From Dipetalonema caudispina (Eukaryota; Nematoda; Chromadorea; Rhabditida; Onchocercidae), in NCBI GenBank assembly GCA_013365325.1, contig JABVXV010000004.1:310001-374000 (forward strand): a stretch of DNA of 64,000 nucleotides, read 5' to 3'. The position numbers were made by a program, and so were the translations under genes. The notes under the pieces were generated by a model. That model made no database searches, was not told where the DNA came from, and saw only the letters and a program-made list of their open reading frames with translations. Positions 36,603 to 48,734 of this stretch are shown in pieces. Each line of letters begins with the position of its first letter. Within the stretch, counting starts at the first letter, position 1.

Positions 36603-37491
36603 ATGGCGTTTCTGCGGCCAAGAGAATTTAAACAGAAACGAACTGCTAATACAATGGCTTGTCTCCTTCAAGCTATGGAGGGTAGTTCGGTGGTCATCGA
36701 ACTAAAGGATCATTCTACTGTGCAAGGTTAGACCTTTAACACATTGTAAAATTCGGGTCATGATTTATTCCTGTAGTTATAAAAGGTCTTTTTGGATTGG
36801 TATTTGATGGCATTTACTGCTTTGTTTAGAGCTCAACGAGCGGATTATTTTCACTTCTCTCTTCTTCTTTATCTCGATTACGAGTAAAAAAGAGGGGTGA
36901 GAGGAAGTAAAGAAAGAATATTGAGATTTCATGGGATCCCTTATCGGAAGAGAACTTAGTCACTGAGGTTGCTTGGCTACATTGTATTAACAGTTACAAG
37001 TAAAGTGGCAAAATCGCATGCACATTATTACATCTTCTTGTTCTACGATGTACAAATTTATCGAATTGTGACTGGTTTTACATTTTTGCTGACTTAATTA
37101 GTTTATATGTCAGATATTTATAGACGATCGGTAGTAATATCAGAAATGTTCTGCCCTTCTCTTCAATCATCACTCTTTCCGATTGTTTTTATAGATGTTA
37201 AGTAATTTCATTATTCCGTACGAAATGTTGTTAGAAAGAGCTATTATTAATATTTTAATTTCAGGTACTTTGGCGCATTGCGATGATGATATGAATGTAG
37301 AAATGAAGAACGTTACTATTCATGAGGGCAAGCACCATTATAAGCCTCTTCATTACGATAATTTCTGTATACAAGGCAAATTTATACGTTTTGTACACTT
37401 CGATCATTATTTTAATGCTGCTAAAGTAATACACAAACGTATGAATATTCCTCGGCAATTCGGGAGACTATCAACAAAAAGGACATATTAG
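36603..37491 (+). CDS. lsm-10: LSM10-like Sm protein (U7 snRNP)
   Basis: Two exons, 36603-36726 and 37265-37491, encode 116 aa; human LSM10 has about 123. The protein is an Sm fold: Sm1 is seen in the LLQAMEGSSVVIELKDH region and the DDDMNVEMKNV segment, and Sm2 in the CIQGKFIRFVHFD segment. In the Sm2 motif, RFVHFD resembles the RYVHIPD of LSM10 rather than the RYYILPD type of SmD1. The basic N-terminus and the IHKRMNIPRQFG tail also fit LSM10. With LSM11 this protein replaces SmD1/SmD2 in the U7 snRNP that trims replication-dependent histone mRNAs. AATAAA at 37515-37520 is a good polyadenylation signal. A divergent SmD1 paralogue is the main alternative. The gene follows lrk-1 by about 0.8 kb on the same strand. 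Confidence 0.75.
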
Positions 37492-39527
37492 ATTATGTAT
37501 TTATCACACGGTTAAATAAAAGTGTTTTTGCTCTTCTTATTATGTATCTCAGCATCTGATTTGTTTTACCCAAACTCTCATCTTTTGTTGCTTTCTTACT
37601 GATACTTTAATAGAATAACTAACTGTAGAAATGAAGGCAAGTAATTGCAGGTAAATATTTTACTTAACGTAGTTGCTATTTCTTGTATATATATAGCCGA
37701 AAAAAGAAGACGGCTTGTTATGTTCCGCTTTCTGGCCAAGTGTCCCTTTGAAATAGCATGATATGACAGTCGTTGTTTCTATACTACTCATTTACTAGCA
37801 TCATAAATTTTGCTATTATTTGTCACGAACACAGGAAACTGTAGTGTATTATCCTGCTCACTGGATCGATATATACACATCTTTCATTCTATGCTTATAT
37901 GGTTTTACTTCTAACTGAATGAAAACTTAACGATTATTTCAGCATAAGTGATGCTTTATATAACCATATTAATTGTTTTGATAACAAGCTTCCTGGAAAA
38001 TCTTGGATTATAAATATTCTGAAGAATGTCTTAATCATAACAAGAGGAGATCGCAAAGAGGGGAAGATTTAATGCAGTTCTTAGTTATAACTTTTCTCCA
38101 ACTCTTATAATATCTTTCACCTGAATTTGCTCATAGTACGAAGAAGATGGCGGTTGAATGGTGTCGAGGTTTCTGCCAGACACATTTACCGAAAGCACCA
38201 AACATGATAAATGGAATTGTTTGATGTTTACTTATTTGGTAGACAGTACAGTAATAATAACTCATTTACCTAATTCATTATAAAATTTTTTAGGAATAAT
38301 GTAAAATTGATTGTAGACATAAATACACATTCTCTTATCCAGAATTCAATTAAATGATTCATGCTACTGATAAGATGACCAGTTACATGAAATAGCACTT
38401 TATTCGGAAACGAGAAAAAGGGGATGGGGAAGCAAAGTACGGACAGGTAAGGAGTTTAAAGAGAGATCAACATTTATTGATTCTATGATTAAGAGAAGGA
38501 CAGAACAGTTCCGAACTTCACGTACATATGGTTCACAACATTACCAATTATTAGAAGCCAAGCGTCATTTTACTGAAAGCATCTTTAATGAATCTTACTA
38601 ATAAAGGAATATTCGGCGGCAACATCAATTTTCAATATTAGACTCGGCAGCTATGCTGTCACTCCTTACTTTTCATATGTCACTGATTGCACCTAGAGGG
38701 TTAAGTACTGCATTGGCTCCTCTGCAATATCTTTCATTTGGGCTACTTTTGAAAATGTCCTTATTGCAAATTCTTTTATCAGATGCTTTCTCTTATACGT
38801 TTTTGCATGATGGCTCAATTGACAACTAAAATATCTGCTTTGAATGGCTGCAATAAATTTTGAAATAATTTATCATATTTTCTCGAATGTGGTTCATTAT
38901 TTTGAAGTAAGTATGGGATAACTCAATCTTCCTCTTTCCTTTCATTTATTATTTCAAACAATGATAAACATTTAAGAACTTATCAACGCGAACAATCTTT
39001 AAAGTGAGAAATATCAGCAAGAGACTTAATTAAGAGAGATTCATGAATAAACAATACTTCGTAAGCCATCAATAATCTATGTACTTCATTCATTGTGTTA
39101 TAAACACAACATCTGTAATTGTCAATGTATTTTGGATGTGGGATGAATATGTGTGACAGTTAGAAAAGAGAGATGATAGTTGTAGGATGTTATATATTGA
39201 TTAATATGTATCATTGTAAATATTCTGGTGACAAATTATCCATTTCATTTCCATATTCTCCTTGATATTATGATGATCCCATTCAACCCATTCTAATCTC
39301 ATTCAAAAAAACAGACATGTTAGGGATTATCGATTTTCATAATGGTAAGAACATGATGACATAAAACTTACTACCGTAGTCTAGAGATTTCTGGTTTTCT
39401 ACGATATGATGATGTGATCGGTGGTGTTTGAATGTTGTGGGTGGTGTGGATGTACGTGTTATGACGTTCTTATTGTTGGTTCTTACTATCTTTCTATATT
39501 TTATTTACTTTCAGTAAGATAAAAGGC
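37492..39527. other. Spacer between the LSM10-like and BI-1 genes
   Basis: About 2 kb without a recognisable gene on either strand. AATAAA at 37515-37520 serves the upstream gene. The region is AT-rich with no long open frame. It ends at a TTTCAG acceptor (39514), 13 bases before the BI-1 ATG. Confidence 0.5.
37515..37520 (+). terminator. Polyadenylation signal of the LSM10-like gene
   Basis: A canonical AATAAA 24 bases after the stop codon, giving a very short 3' UTR. Confidence 0.6.
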
Positions 39528-40993
39528 ATGGCCTACAGAAGAGCTAATATGCGTGATGAAAATGACGTCTTTTGCAAAATTCGCAATGTCTTCACTTCTC
39601 TGAATGATAAATTGTAAGTTGTTTCATTTGTTATAGCAATAATAAATACTCACTGATTCTTAAGCCCTTGCTTGGAAGTTAATACTCTCTATCGAAATCC
39701 AGATCAAAATATCCTAGTGAGTCTTACAAACAGCTGTAGGAATAATAATTATTATCAAGAAATCCTTCGATCTTATTCTCTTTCGTGTTTACTGAAACCA
39801 AGAGTGATTCAGTTTCCAGGATATACTTCTGTTTATAGTTTCGCTAACATGTCCCAAGTTAGTTATGCGTATTATCACCTCACTAACCTCTTTGTTTAGG
39901 GAGAAAGACGTACAGGAGCATCTGAGAGCTGTTTACGGAACGTTAGCATTGGGCTTAATGGCAGCAACCGTTGGAGCTGTGCTTCATTTGTTCGTCGATT
40001 TCCTTCGTGATAACTTCTTTCTTTTGTTTGGTTCCATTCTACTAATGATAGCACTGTTAAAGACCCCACATACTATTCATAACGAACGTAAACGACTTGG
40101 GTATTTCATCGCTTTTTGCACCCTTTCTGGTATGTTTTTTGCCATTCTTTTAGATAGAATCTGTTGTTAGAAGCAATTTCCAATTTTTGAAGAGGCAATT
40201 TCCAATTTTTGGAATCTTTCTCACATTATGATTGGATAAATATCTACTTGCTTTTGAAATCATTCTAGGTATGAGTTCTGGTCCGGTCATTCAGAGAGCT
40301 CTAATGGTCGACCCGTCAACTATTCTCACCGCATTCCTTGGTACAGCAGTCATTTTCAGCTGCTTCACAATGGCAGCGCTGCATGCACCTTCCACAAAGT
40401 TTCTGCACCTTGGAGGTTTCTTATTTATTTTTTTCGAATTAGCGTAGGAAAAAAGTGTAGCAAATTTACATATTAGTCAAAGAATTTGTCAAAATGAACT
40501 ATTAATCATAATATTCTTTCCATCACAGGAATCATTACTTCGGGACTGTTGTTCATCATGATCACAATGGTGTTTTCACACTCTGCATTTATGCATACCA
40601 CTTGCCTTTGGTTATCGTTTGTGATTAACTGCACTCTGGTACTTTACGATACGCAACTGATTTGTGAGAAGCGTCGTCGTGGTGACACGGATTATATATT
40701 GCACACCATCGAACTTTTCATCGACTTCATCAATCTTTTCCGTTATATACTTGCTTTCCTTAGCGAGAAGAAGGTACGGTTTCCTGTTCATCATTAGGTT
40801 ACTCTTCAGTGAAGAAAAAGAGCTGTGATTTTTTTTTTTCATGTGAAGCCCAATTTTTATTTTCTTGGGGTTGTACAAATCTGTCACTGCACTGCTGTTG
40901 TCAAAATGTTGATTACAGAATTTTGTTTTGACTGTTCCATCTCCCTCCTTAATCCCATTCTTTACCCTCTTCTTCTTTCAGAAGGAGCTCTAG
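39528..40993 (+). CDS. TMBIM6: Bax inhibitor-1 family protein (TMBIM6-like)
   Basis: A multi-pass ER membrane protein that moderates ER calcium and stress-linked cell death. Exons 39528-39613, 39900-40129, 40269-40415, 40529-40773 and 40982-40993 give 239 aa (human TMBIM6 237). The family blocks are clear: an EHLRAVYGTLALG start to the first helix, the LHAPSTKFLHLGG region, the VLYDTQLICEK motif after the sixth helix, the DYILHTIELFIDFINLFRYI block, and a charged tail. The start ATG lies 13 bases after a TTTCAG site. The last exon as modelled ends in KKEL, a dilysine pattern. A second acceptor at 41101 gives a different tail (41102-41131). A short tandem repeat (40173-40189 and 40195-40211) lies in intron 2. 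Identity is secure; which C-terminus dominates is unknown. Confidence 0.92.
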
Positions 40994-41101
40994 AAGTTGA
41001 ACTTACTAGCTTTGTTTTTTATGGCATACTAATAGAAAAGCTTTAAAAATACATGATTATAATTAGAGTAGAATAGTTGGTTCACTATATTTTTTTTTTA
41101 G

Positions 41102-41131
41102 GAGAGAGCGGACCGTAAAAGAAACGAGTGA
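41102..41131 (+). CDS. Alternative last exon of the BI-1 gene
   Basis: Following a pyrimidine-rich TTTTTTTTTAG, this stretch joins exon 4 in phase 0, encodes ERADRKRNE and ends with TGA at 41129-41131. The protein would be 245 aa. The same donor (40774) could join either this site or the nearer one at 40982. Confidence 0.45.
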   Translation, partial: ERADRKRNE

Positions 41132-41941
41132 AGAGGCAGCAAGAGCAGTTCTATCTCTCTGACTTTTTTGATTACTCGCTTTTTTCCTTGTCTTTTGCAT
41201 TTTTATCCAGTAAAATTTATCCACTATGTGGTTCATTGCACAAAGAGCGCAAAGGTGAAGGTATCGTCATTGTATTTCTTTATGATTGCAAGGCAGAAAG
41301 TGGGAGCAAAGAATACAGTGTTTCATTTTTATCTGTAATATTTCTCATAGTATATCTCGGAGCATTGTGAATAGAAGAGTTGTTATAAAGTTCTCAATGT
41401 ATAGGATAAGGAAATTGCCAGAGAAATATGTTTTGTCTGCGTTATTGTATGGCTGGTGAGACGCTTACACTTATTGCGGAAAACCGTGACTCCAACCTTC
41501 AAAGATACTCTTATAATTAATGTTGCGACATTGATACAAAACTGTTGTTTGTTTCCTACTTCAAAAGTGGTTGAACAGTGTTACCTTCTCAGTAATTCTG
41601 TGTTCGTGGAATTATTTTTGGGAAGGAAAATATACTAAGATTTATCTGGTCGTATCTTTCCGTATGCTAGAGCTGGCAACATTATGATGAGGGTCTTACG
41701 AGAGAGAGGGAAGGGTATATATGAGAAGGTTACAATGCATCAAATGAGGATCCATAAATGTTGATGACATTGCGGCCCTAGCTATAACGGATGTACGCTG
41801 TAAGCACTTGCTCACGTCATTTTTCCTGTTGTTCCTGTTGCAGTTTTACACTCTTAAAATAAGTGATATTAGTGCTAGGACTTATCAGGATGCTGAAGAT
41901 ATTTATTGATTAATCGGAGACGTGAAGGAAAGAAAGGAAAA
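41132..41941. other. Spacer between BI-1 and mtm-1
   Basis: About 810 bases. Open frames here are short and unrecognisable. A possible trans-splice acceptor (CTGTTGCAG, ending 41843) lies about 100 bases before the mtm-1 ATG. Confidence 0.45.
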
Positions 41942-44900
41942 ATGGATTCGGGTGATGATTCATCGCAAGATGGCGACTTTCGTTCAGACGTATTGGCGGT
42001 AAGCTATACAACGTTCTCATCGTGTTAAGATTGTAATTACGTCTTGTGGCAATGAATTTTGGATCTGCAAAGCGGTCATTTATTGATCCGTGGTTTGTTG
42101 AAGTAGAAATTGACGTTTTACTTTCCAATTGTTAGTACTTTCAGGCCGTTGGAATGACACCGGGCGGTAGCTCTTCCCTCAGTTTAATTCAGAATAAGAT
42201 AAGAAATGCCGAGCGATTTTGGGTGCTACCTGGGGAAAAGATACAAATTGAGGGTATGTTGATGATTTGACTTTTCTCCTAACTGAATTGTATCGGAAAA
42301 TTTTCAGATGTCCGTTTTATGAATGTGCTTTGGTTTTATTCTAGAATTTCTACTGAAGAGATTCATCAATTGCACGAAAGCTCACAAGGAAATTATCCGT
42401 CTATTCGTCTTCTCTGACTGAATTGATGTTTATTTATAGATAATAACAAATCACTAACTTGTCCGAAATTTTCTTGACTATACCCTTCATATTGCTTCAT
42501 TTGCAGAGACGAACATTGGTTACATGTCACCTGTAGGTAAAGTGAACGGTAGGGTGCTCGTTACTAATTATCGTCTGCGTTTTGAAGCGAAATCAACTTC
42601 CGAAAATCGACACAGCAAGGTTTTTTTTTTTTTGTTTAAGCACTTCAAACAGGGGTGGATTGTTGTATGAGGAAAAAAATGGACATTTATAATTAACTAT
42701 GGGACAGAGAGTTTTTTCAGTGTTGTCAGTTTGATATACCTCTTGGATGCATCTCACGGGTTGAAAAGGTTGGCTATTCAACGGTGAGTCGTGGTGAAGA
42801 TTCTTACGGACTAGAGATCACTTGCAAGGTAAGTACTTTTTTTTGAAGAAATCTAATAGTGCCGTCAATGTCATTGTTTATATGTTTACTGCAGGATATG
42901 CGCAATATAAGATTCACTCACCAGCAAACAAATCACAGTAGACGTCCACTTTACGAAAGCTTACAACGATTCGCTTTCCCAGTCACCAACAAAGCTGTAA
43001 GTTTCACTCCTGGAGTTCTTCATTCAGATGATGATGTTTTTATTCTCTTAATGACTATTGTCATTCAATCCATTCCTTCATTATTTTAAATATCAGTAAA
43101 AAGTTGCATTGGGAAATTGAGAAGTAGTCACCATTTTTTGCCCCTTTCTTAACCTTGAATATTTTTACTATGCCGCTGGATCCATAATCAGATTCTTTGT
43201 TTTTCTTTTTCTCACATAAATGACGAATATAACAAAGCAGCTCGCGAAGTGACGTTTTAAACTTATTTAAAAAAATAAAATATTTTATGAATTATCTCAA
43301 ACTTGAATTCATGATTGCAGTCCTTCTTCGCTGTGTCTTTCAAGCCTGACTGGGCTTATGATGGTTGGAATATTTACGACACTGTTCGAGAACTGAATCG
43401 AATGGTAGTAGATCTGTTCTCTACATTCAATAGTTGTTAACACCTCACGTTAAAAATGATTGCACACCTAACTTCGGTACATAAAAGCTTTGAAAGGAAA
43501 TTTCTGCGAGTTTTGAGTGTTGAATATTGCAGAATGTACCCAATGAAACTTGGAGAATTACCAAAATAAATGATCGATATGACTTTGCCGATTCTTACCC
43601 TGCTTTGGTAAATTTATAGAATGTAATCTTCGGTACTCTTAGTAAGATTCCTTATTATTAAATGTATATACTGCTTATCTAATTTCAAAAAAGGGAATGG
43701 TAACATAAGTAGATCTGTTTACAGTCGTTCTATTTCAGCTAGCTGTACCAACAACAGCTGTGGTAGAGGGTGAAGATTTTTTGCAAAAAGTTGGTGAATT
43801 CCGGAGTAAGCAGAGAATACCTGTAAGTAATTGCATTCATATTTAAATCATTTTAGCCCGTGTTTTGAAAATTTCCATATTCATCGCATTAACTGGTCAT
43901 TTCCAGGTTTTGTCGTGGTTGCATCCTACTTCTCAAGCATCAATAACACGATCATCACAACCAATGGTTGGAGTTACATCTCGAAAATCTGCAGAAGATG
44001 AACGGTTTTATATTTATTCTTATAATGCCCTTATAAATGAGTTGATTATAGAAAAGTAATCAAAATAGCTGAGTAAGTAGTTGAAATACTGGGAGGATTT
44101 TTCCCTATAGTTCTGGATCCATAACATATCAGTTTTTAATTGGCTATGTGAGTTAGAAAGTTATTTTCAGATACCTACAAATGATTGTTGAAGCAAATGC
44201 CCATGCTCACCAGCTTCTTATATTTGATGCTCGTCCTGCCGTTAATGCGAAAGTCAATAAGGTGCGTTTGAATAGATGTTTTTCCTACATAGCTTCCGAA
44301 ATTAATTGCTTCACTTGTAGTAGAAAGATAATAAATATCCGATTTGGTGATTCTATTTTAAATTTTTGGAATATTATAAGGAGAAATCAACCTTTCCTAA
44401 AAAAGAATTATGTGGAATCCATAATTTATAGGCAAAAGGTGGTGGTTTTGAAGATTCGTATGCCAACTGTCGGCTGATATTTCTGGATATACAGAACATT
44501 CATGTAGTTCGAGAGTCGTATGTTTATTTAGTGTTTCCTGTCCCATTGCCCTTATATCTGCTGGAGTGACTCTTAGTTCAGCTAAACTGCTGGACTTTCT
44601 ACACATTTTAGTGTACCAAAAAGACAACTGTTACAGCTTCATCTTGAGAGTGACGATTCGATTTCTGTGAAAAATCTTCACTTAGTGTGGCTTTAATTAG
44701 GCCATCTTCAAAATCTAAATTAGGACACTTCATATACATACTAAAATTTTTAAAGGCAGTAGCCAAAGAGACACTGCTTTAAGATACACGAAGATATTGC
44801 TTTTGAAGTATCTGTTTTAAATGATCATCGAACTATGAAACTCACTTACTTATGGACTGATTTACCAGTTTAACCTTTCAAGGTTATTAAAACTTATATA

Positions 44901-47281
44901 TTAACTAGTGCATTTATTAGGATATGTTTTTGTTAAGCATGCTAATAGATGTTTTGAGAAATTTGGTAAACTAAAATGAGCAGTTGTTGGCTATAAAAGT
45001 TAATGGAGTCAAGAGTCGTGATAGATATCTATGTGTGCTCTTTTATATATCTGGCAAAAGCTGTAATTCGAAAATTTTAAACAAAAAAGTCAAGGTGAGA
45101 AGACAGTGGAAGACTACTGTTGTAGGCTAAGAAAATTGAAAGATGTATCGTTTCCTCGTGTCGATGAGAAAAACTGGTTTCGTTTGTTGGATGAAACGAA
45201 ATGGTTGAACCACATTCAGGTTCATCTATCTCTTTCATTTTGTGAAGAAATGAAATGACGCTAGGACAGCCGCTTTCTGAACCATTTTTTTACCATGCTT
45301 AATGGATATCGTAATATCAAAAGATTTGCTTGCTGCTAAGCTATTTTATGCCATGTTTTTCACCACCATTTTAAAGTTATCATTTTACACTTGTTTCATA
45401 TATGCTATAAAACTCCGTCTCAGTTATATTTTTGTGGCCGTGATAATCTGCTAAGTAATAGTAATGGAGGATTGTAAGAAAGAGCTGGATTGATATATTA
45501 TGAGATTGCATGAAAATGCTATTCTACAGACAGTTCTGGATGGTGCTACCCAAATTGCTCGCGAAGTAGAGGATAACAAGGCGTCTGTGCTGATTCATTG
45601 TAGCGATGGCTGGGACAGAACTTCCCAGGTATACGTTTAGTCCATTACTTTTCATTGTTAAATAATTTTACAAATTTCGCTTTAATAGAGCATTATAATC
45701 GACATAATTTATTCAGTTGACTTCATTGGCAATGCTGGAGCTGGACCCGTATTACCGAACTATCCAAGGATTTGCAGTGTTAGTGGAGAAGGAATGGTGC
45801 AGTTTTGGCCATAAGTTCGCCCATGTATGTTAAATCAAAAAGAATTTTTCTTTCTTTGTTCTCTTCAAAAAATTTCTTCTCTAAGAAGGAAATTTCTTCT
45901 TATTTATTTATTAACTGGAAAAGAAAACTTCAAGAAATTTCCTTCTTCTCCATTAATAAATGAACAATATCATTATAGCGTGTGGGACATGGAGAAGACA
46001 AGCATAGTGATAGCGAGAGATCCCCCATATTTGTACAGTTTATTGATTGTGTGTGGCAAATCATGAATCAGGTAAGAAAGCTAAGTTACAGCTACTTCAC
46101 TTGTATATTTCGATCTAAAGATTGACTGATGGGCTGCACTTTTTTTTTACTGGAGTTTCCTTCTATGACTTCATCCCATCAGGAAGGGACTAATCCACAC
46201 GTTAGTTCGCTTTACTGTTTTCTCGTTTCTCAATCTAGTTGCGTTTGCTTTTGATAAGCATTCAGCTATACTATTCCATCTTAATGATTTTGTTTTCCGT
46301 TTGATTTTAATATAACTTTTCCGCCTATTTTCTTACTTCATTCAGTTCCCGTATGCTTTCGAATTCAATTCCTTATTCCTGATAACAATATTGGACGAAT
46401 TATATTCTTGTCGCTTTGGGACATTCTTATACAACAGTGAGAAGCAGCGACATCGTGATCAAGTGAGACTTTCATGAAAAAATCTCCTATTCCTCGTTCT
46501 AAATTACTGCTGTTTATTCAAATCATTACATGATGGAGTACAATGTACTGACAACTCGGATCAAGCTTTTTCAGCACGTAAAGGAAAACACAGTATCGCT
46601 GTGGTCTTACATTATTGCTGAAAGAAGGCGCTTTCTTAATCCATTCTACAACCAGTATCCTCGATTTGTCGATGTGTTGCGTCCTAATACCCGGTTAATG
46701 TGTATTAAAGTCTGGAAAGACTATTATTTCCGTTATAATCCAGCAATTGTTGCACAAGATCACATGGTAATCTATTCAATTTTCCTTGGCTTAAAACTCT
46801 ATTTGACTATTCTACTTTACTAAAGGTTGCACGAAGGATTCTAATTATTCCTAACTCGCTTGTAGTGGTACTTCACCTACTTTAAATTTACTAGCTTTGC
46901 CAGAAAGATATTTGGTGCCAAATAATAATCCTTTTGGAGTTTTGCTTCAAATCGACTAAGCACTCCCTCTACCATTAAATATCTTGCGGTTGTTCAATTT
47001 TAAAATATTTCGTCCCTTGTTTTTTGGAGGAGGTTGATTAATTGACCGTTCGTCAGCTGATGCAAAAATCGAAAAATCCAATCTGATAGAAAAAATGAAG
47101 CGGTTTACTGTTAGTGCTTATGGCTGGTTTTCTACCATTCGTTAGCCAAAATAGTTTATTTCAGGAAGTTGAAGCTGTTGTGAATGAAAAGATCCTACAG
47201 AAGGTTGAAGCTTTGAAAGCTGAAGTGATTATGCATGAGCAGGCTCTTAGTAAAATTGTTCCGAATGCAGAGTTTAGATAG
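41942..47281 (+). CDS. mtm-1: Myotubularin, MTM1/MTMR2-type PI3P/PI(3,5)P2 3-phosphatase
   Basis: Removes the 3-phosphate from PI3P and PI(3,5)P2 on endosomes; worm MTM-1 opposes PI3-kinase in engulfment and endocytic traffic. 18 exons, 608 aa (human MTM1 603): 41942-41998, 42145-42253, 42507-42619, 42721-42828, 42895-42996, 43321-43404, 43533-43607, 43739-43822, 43907-44004, 44171-44261, 44432-44517, 45126-45219, 45530-45628, 45717-45824, 45979-46071, 46346-46462, 46575-46766, 47165-47281. A GRAM-type PH domain spans roughly residues 40-150 ([12 protein letters not shown]). The catalytic motif is intact: HCSDGWDRT at 45596-45622 with the nucleophile Cys near residue 391. [22 protein letters not shown] and NPFYNQ are as in active MTM1/MTMR2, so it should be a live enzyme. 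The C-terminal exon is a short coiled-coil-like helix. AATAAA at 47314-47319 follows the stop closely. Confidence 0.95.
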
Positions 47282-48734
47282 TATTAATTATGCCATGTGA
47301 TTCAGGATGAAATAATAAAGTGAACGCATGAAAGAAGGTAGCCATAGAAAGTATATTAGGGAAGGAAACATACAGCACTAAGAAAAGGAAAAGGTATATT
47401 CAAAAATCTGTGAGGAGAGTCCCTTCAAAAAGTTTCGATTTTAGTGGTTACTCAAGAGAGGACAACATCAAAATCGCAATGGTAGTGCTCCTCTCTTTTC
47501 TTTTCATTTCCTGTAAATCATCATGTTCTACAATTTATGTTATTTTGGTATTATTCAATTGTATGGTTAGACATCATATTGACTGAAAAAGAAAAATAAA
47601 ATCAACGTTAAAGAAAAAAGAATGGAAACCACGAAACTTCAGCTTCTTATTAAATATTCTTTGGATATGAACTTACGTTACTAGACTGCAAAGTGATTGG
47701 TGACTTATAAAAACTCCAAAGTGATCTTGACAAAAATATATATGTTAGATCAAAGATTGCGATATCCTTCGACATTCAGAACTAAACAAAATTTGACTTT
47801 CAAAGACATCAACTATTTCTGCATCTCTCATTGTGAAACGATTTAATCAGGGATCAGATTCTATCATCTGTAGCGCTATAGCCGTTGTACTGCCATATAA
47901 CAGCTTCTGTGCGATTAAGCTGCGATGTAATGGTGGTTAATAATTTGAAGGCTCTAATGAAGCCTTGTAATCATGTTCTAGACCGATATGACTAGTAAGA
48001 ATGACCTTGATGTAAGCATAGTTCACGGATTACATTGTATGTGATCCATTCTTCCAATCTTGTCCTATTTGCATACTTAACCTCCCGATCAATCCGCACA
48101 GTACTTTTCCCAACAAAGCCAATTTTCATCGGACTTAGAGAAGAAATTCAATCTTTCACTCCTTTGAAAGAGAATCATCAGTAAGATGACCGAGCTACTT
48201 CACAATACCCTGTTCCTATTACTCAAGGATTACCTTCTTATTAGCTATCATCGGGAAGTGCAGTAAAATACTATATGATATTATCACCTTATTAATTTCA
48301 CTCAGTCCGTTACTCCGAAGGAAATGAAAAGGAATACTAATAGTAACATACTACACAGACACACACACATATAGACAGATGATCAAATTGAGATGGATGA
48401 ATGGTAGTAGAAAGAGAAAACATTCAGCAGGAAGTGAGATGAATATGCACTTAGTAAAGCTAAGAAGATCTTCCTACCTTTATCCTATCCAATCTTGTTC
48501 CCGATTCTTACCGGAATTTCATCTCCAGCTCCGTTTTTCTTTCTCATGTAATCAATATATAAATGATAGTGTATGGGATATTAGTTTTCATAGGGTGTAA
48601 ATGCCATTACTGTTAAAAAGCCATTAGTGGTAATTAGTGTTATGTTTATGAGGTTGTTCATCTATCCATGTTGTTCATTTATTTTATTCATTCTTATTTA
48701 TTTCTATTCAATTTTAAAATATTTTACAGTTAAG
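47282..48734. other. Spacer between mtm-1 and xpo-2
   Basis: About 1.45 kb. The mtm-1 polyadenylation signal lies at 47314-47319. A short CA-rich microsatellite lies near 48355-48372. The open frame 48379-48600 is basic and unrecognisable and is left uncalled. The spacer ends in a TTTTACAG acceptor (48729) five bases before the xpo-2 ATG. Confidence 0.5.
47314..47319 (+). terminator. Polyadenylation signal of mtm-1
   Basis: A canonical AATAAA 33 bases after the mtm-1 stop. No competing signal lies nearer, so cleavage is expected within the next 10-25 bases. Confidence 0.6.

Noticed and set aside
44397..44627. Minus-strand open frame of 76 codons
   Set aside because: It overlaps the complement of the mtm-1 exon encoding the [12 protein letters not shown] block, so it is a shadow of that gene.
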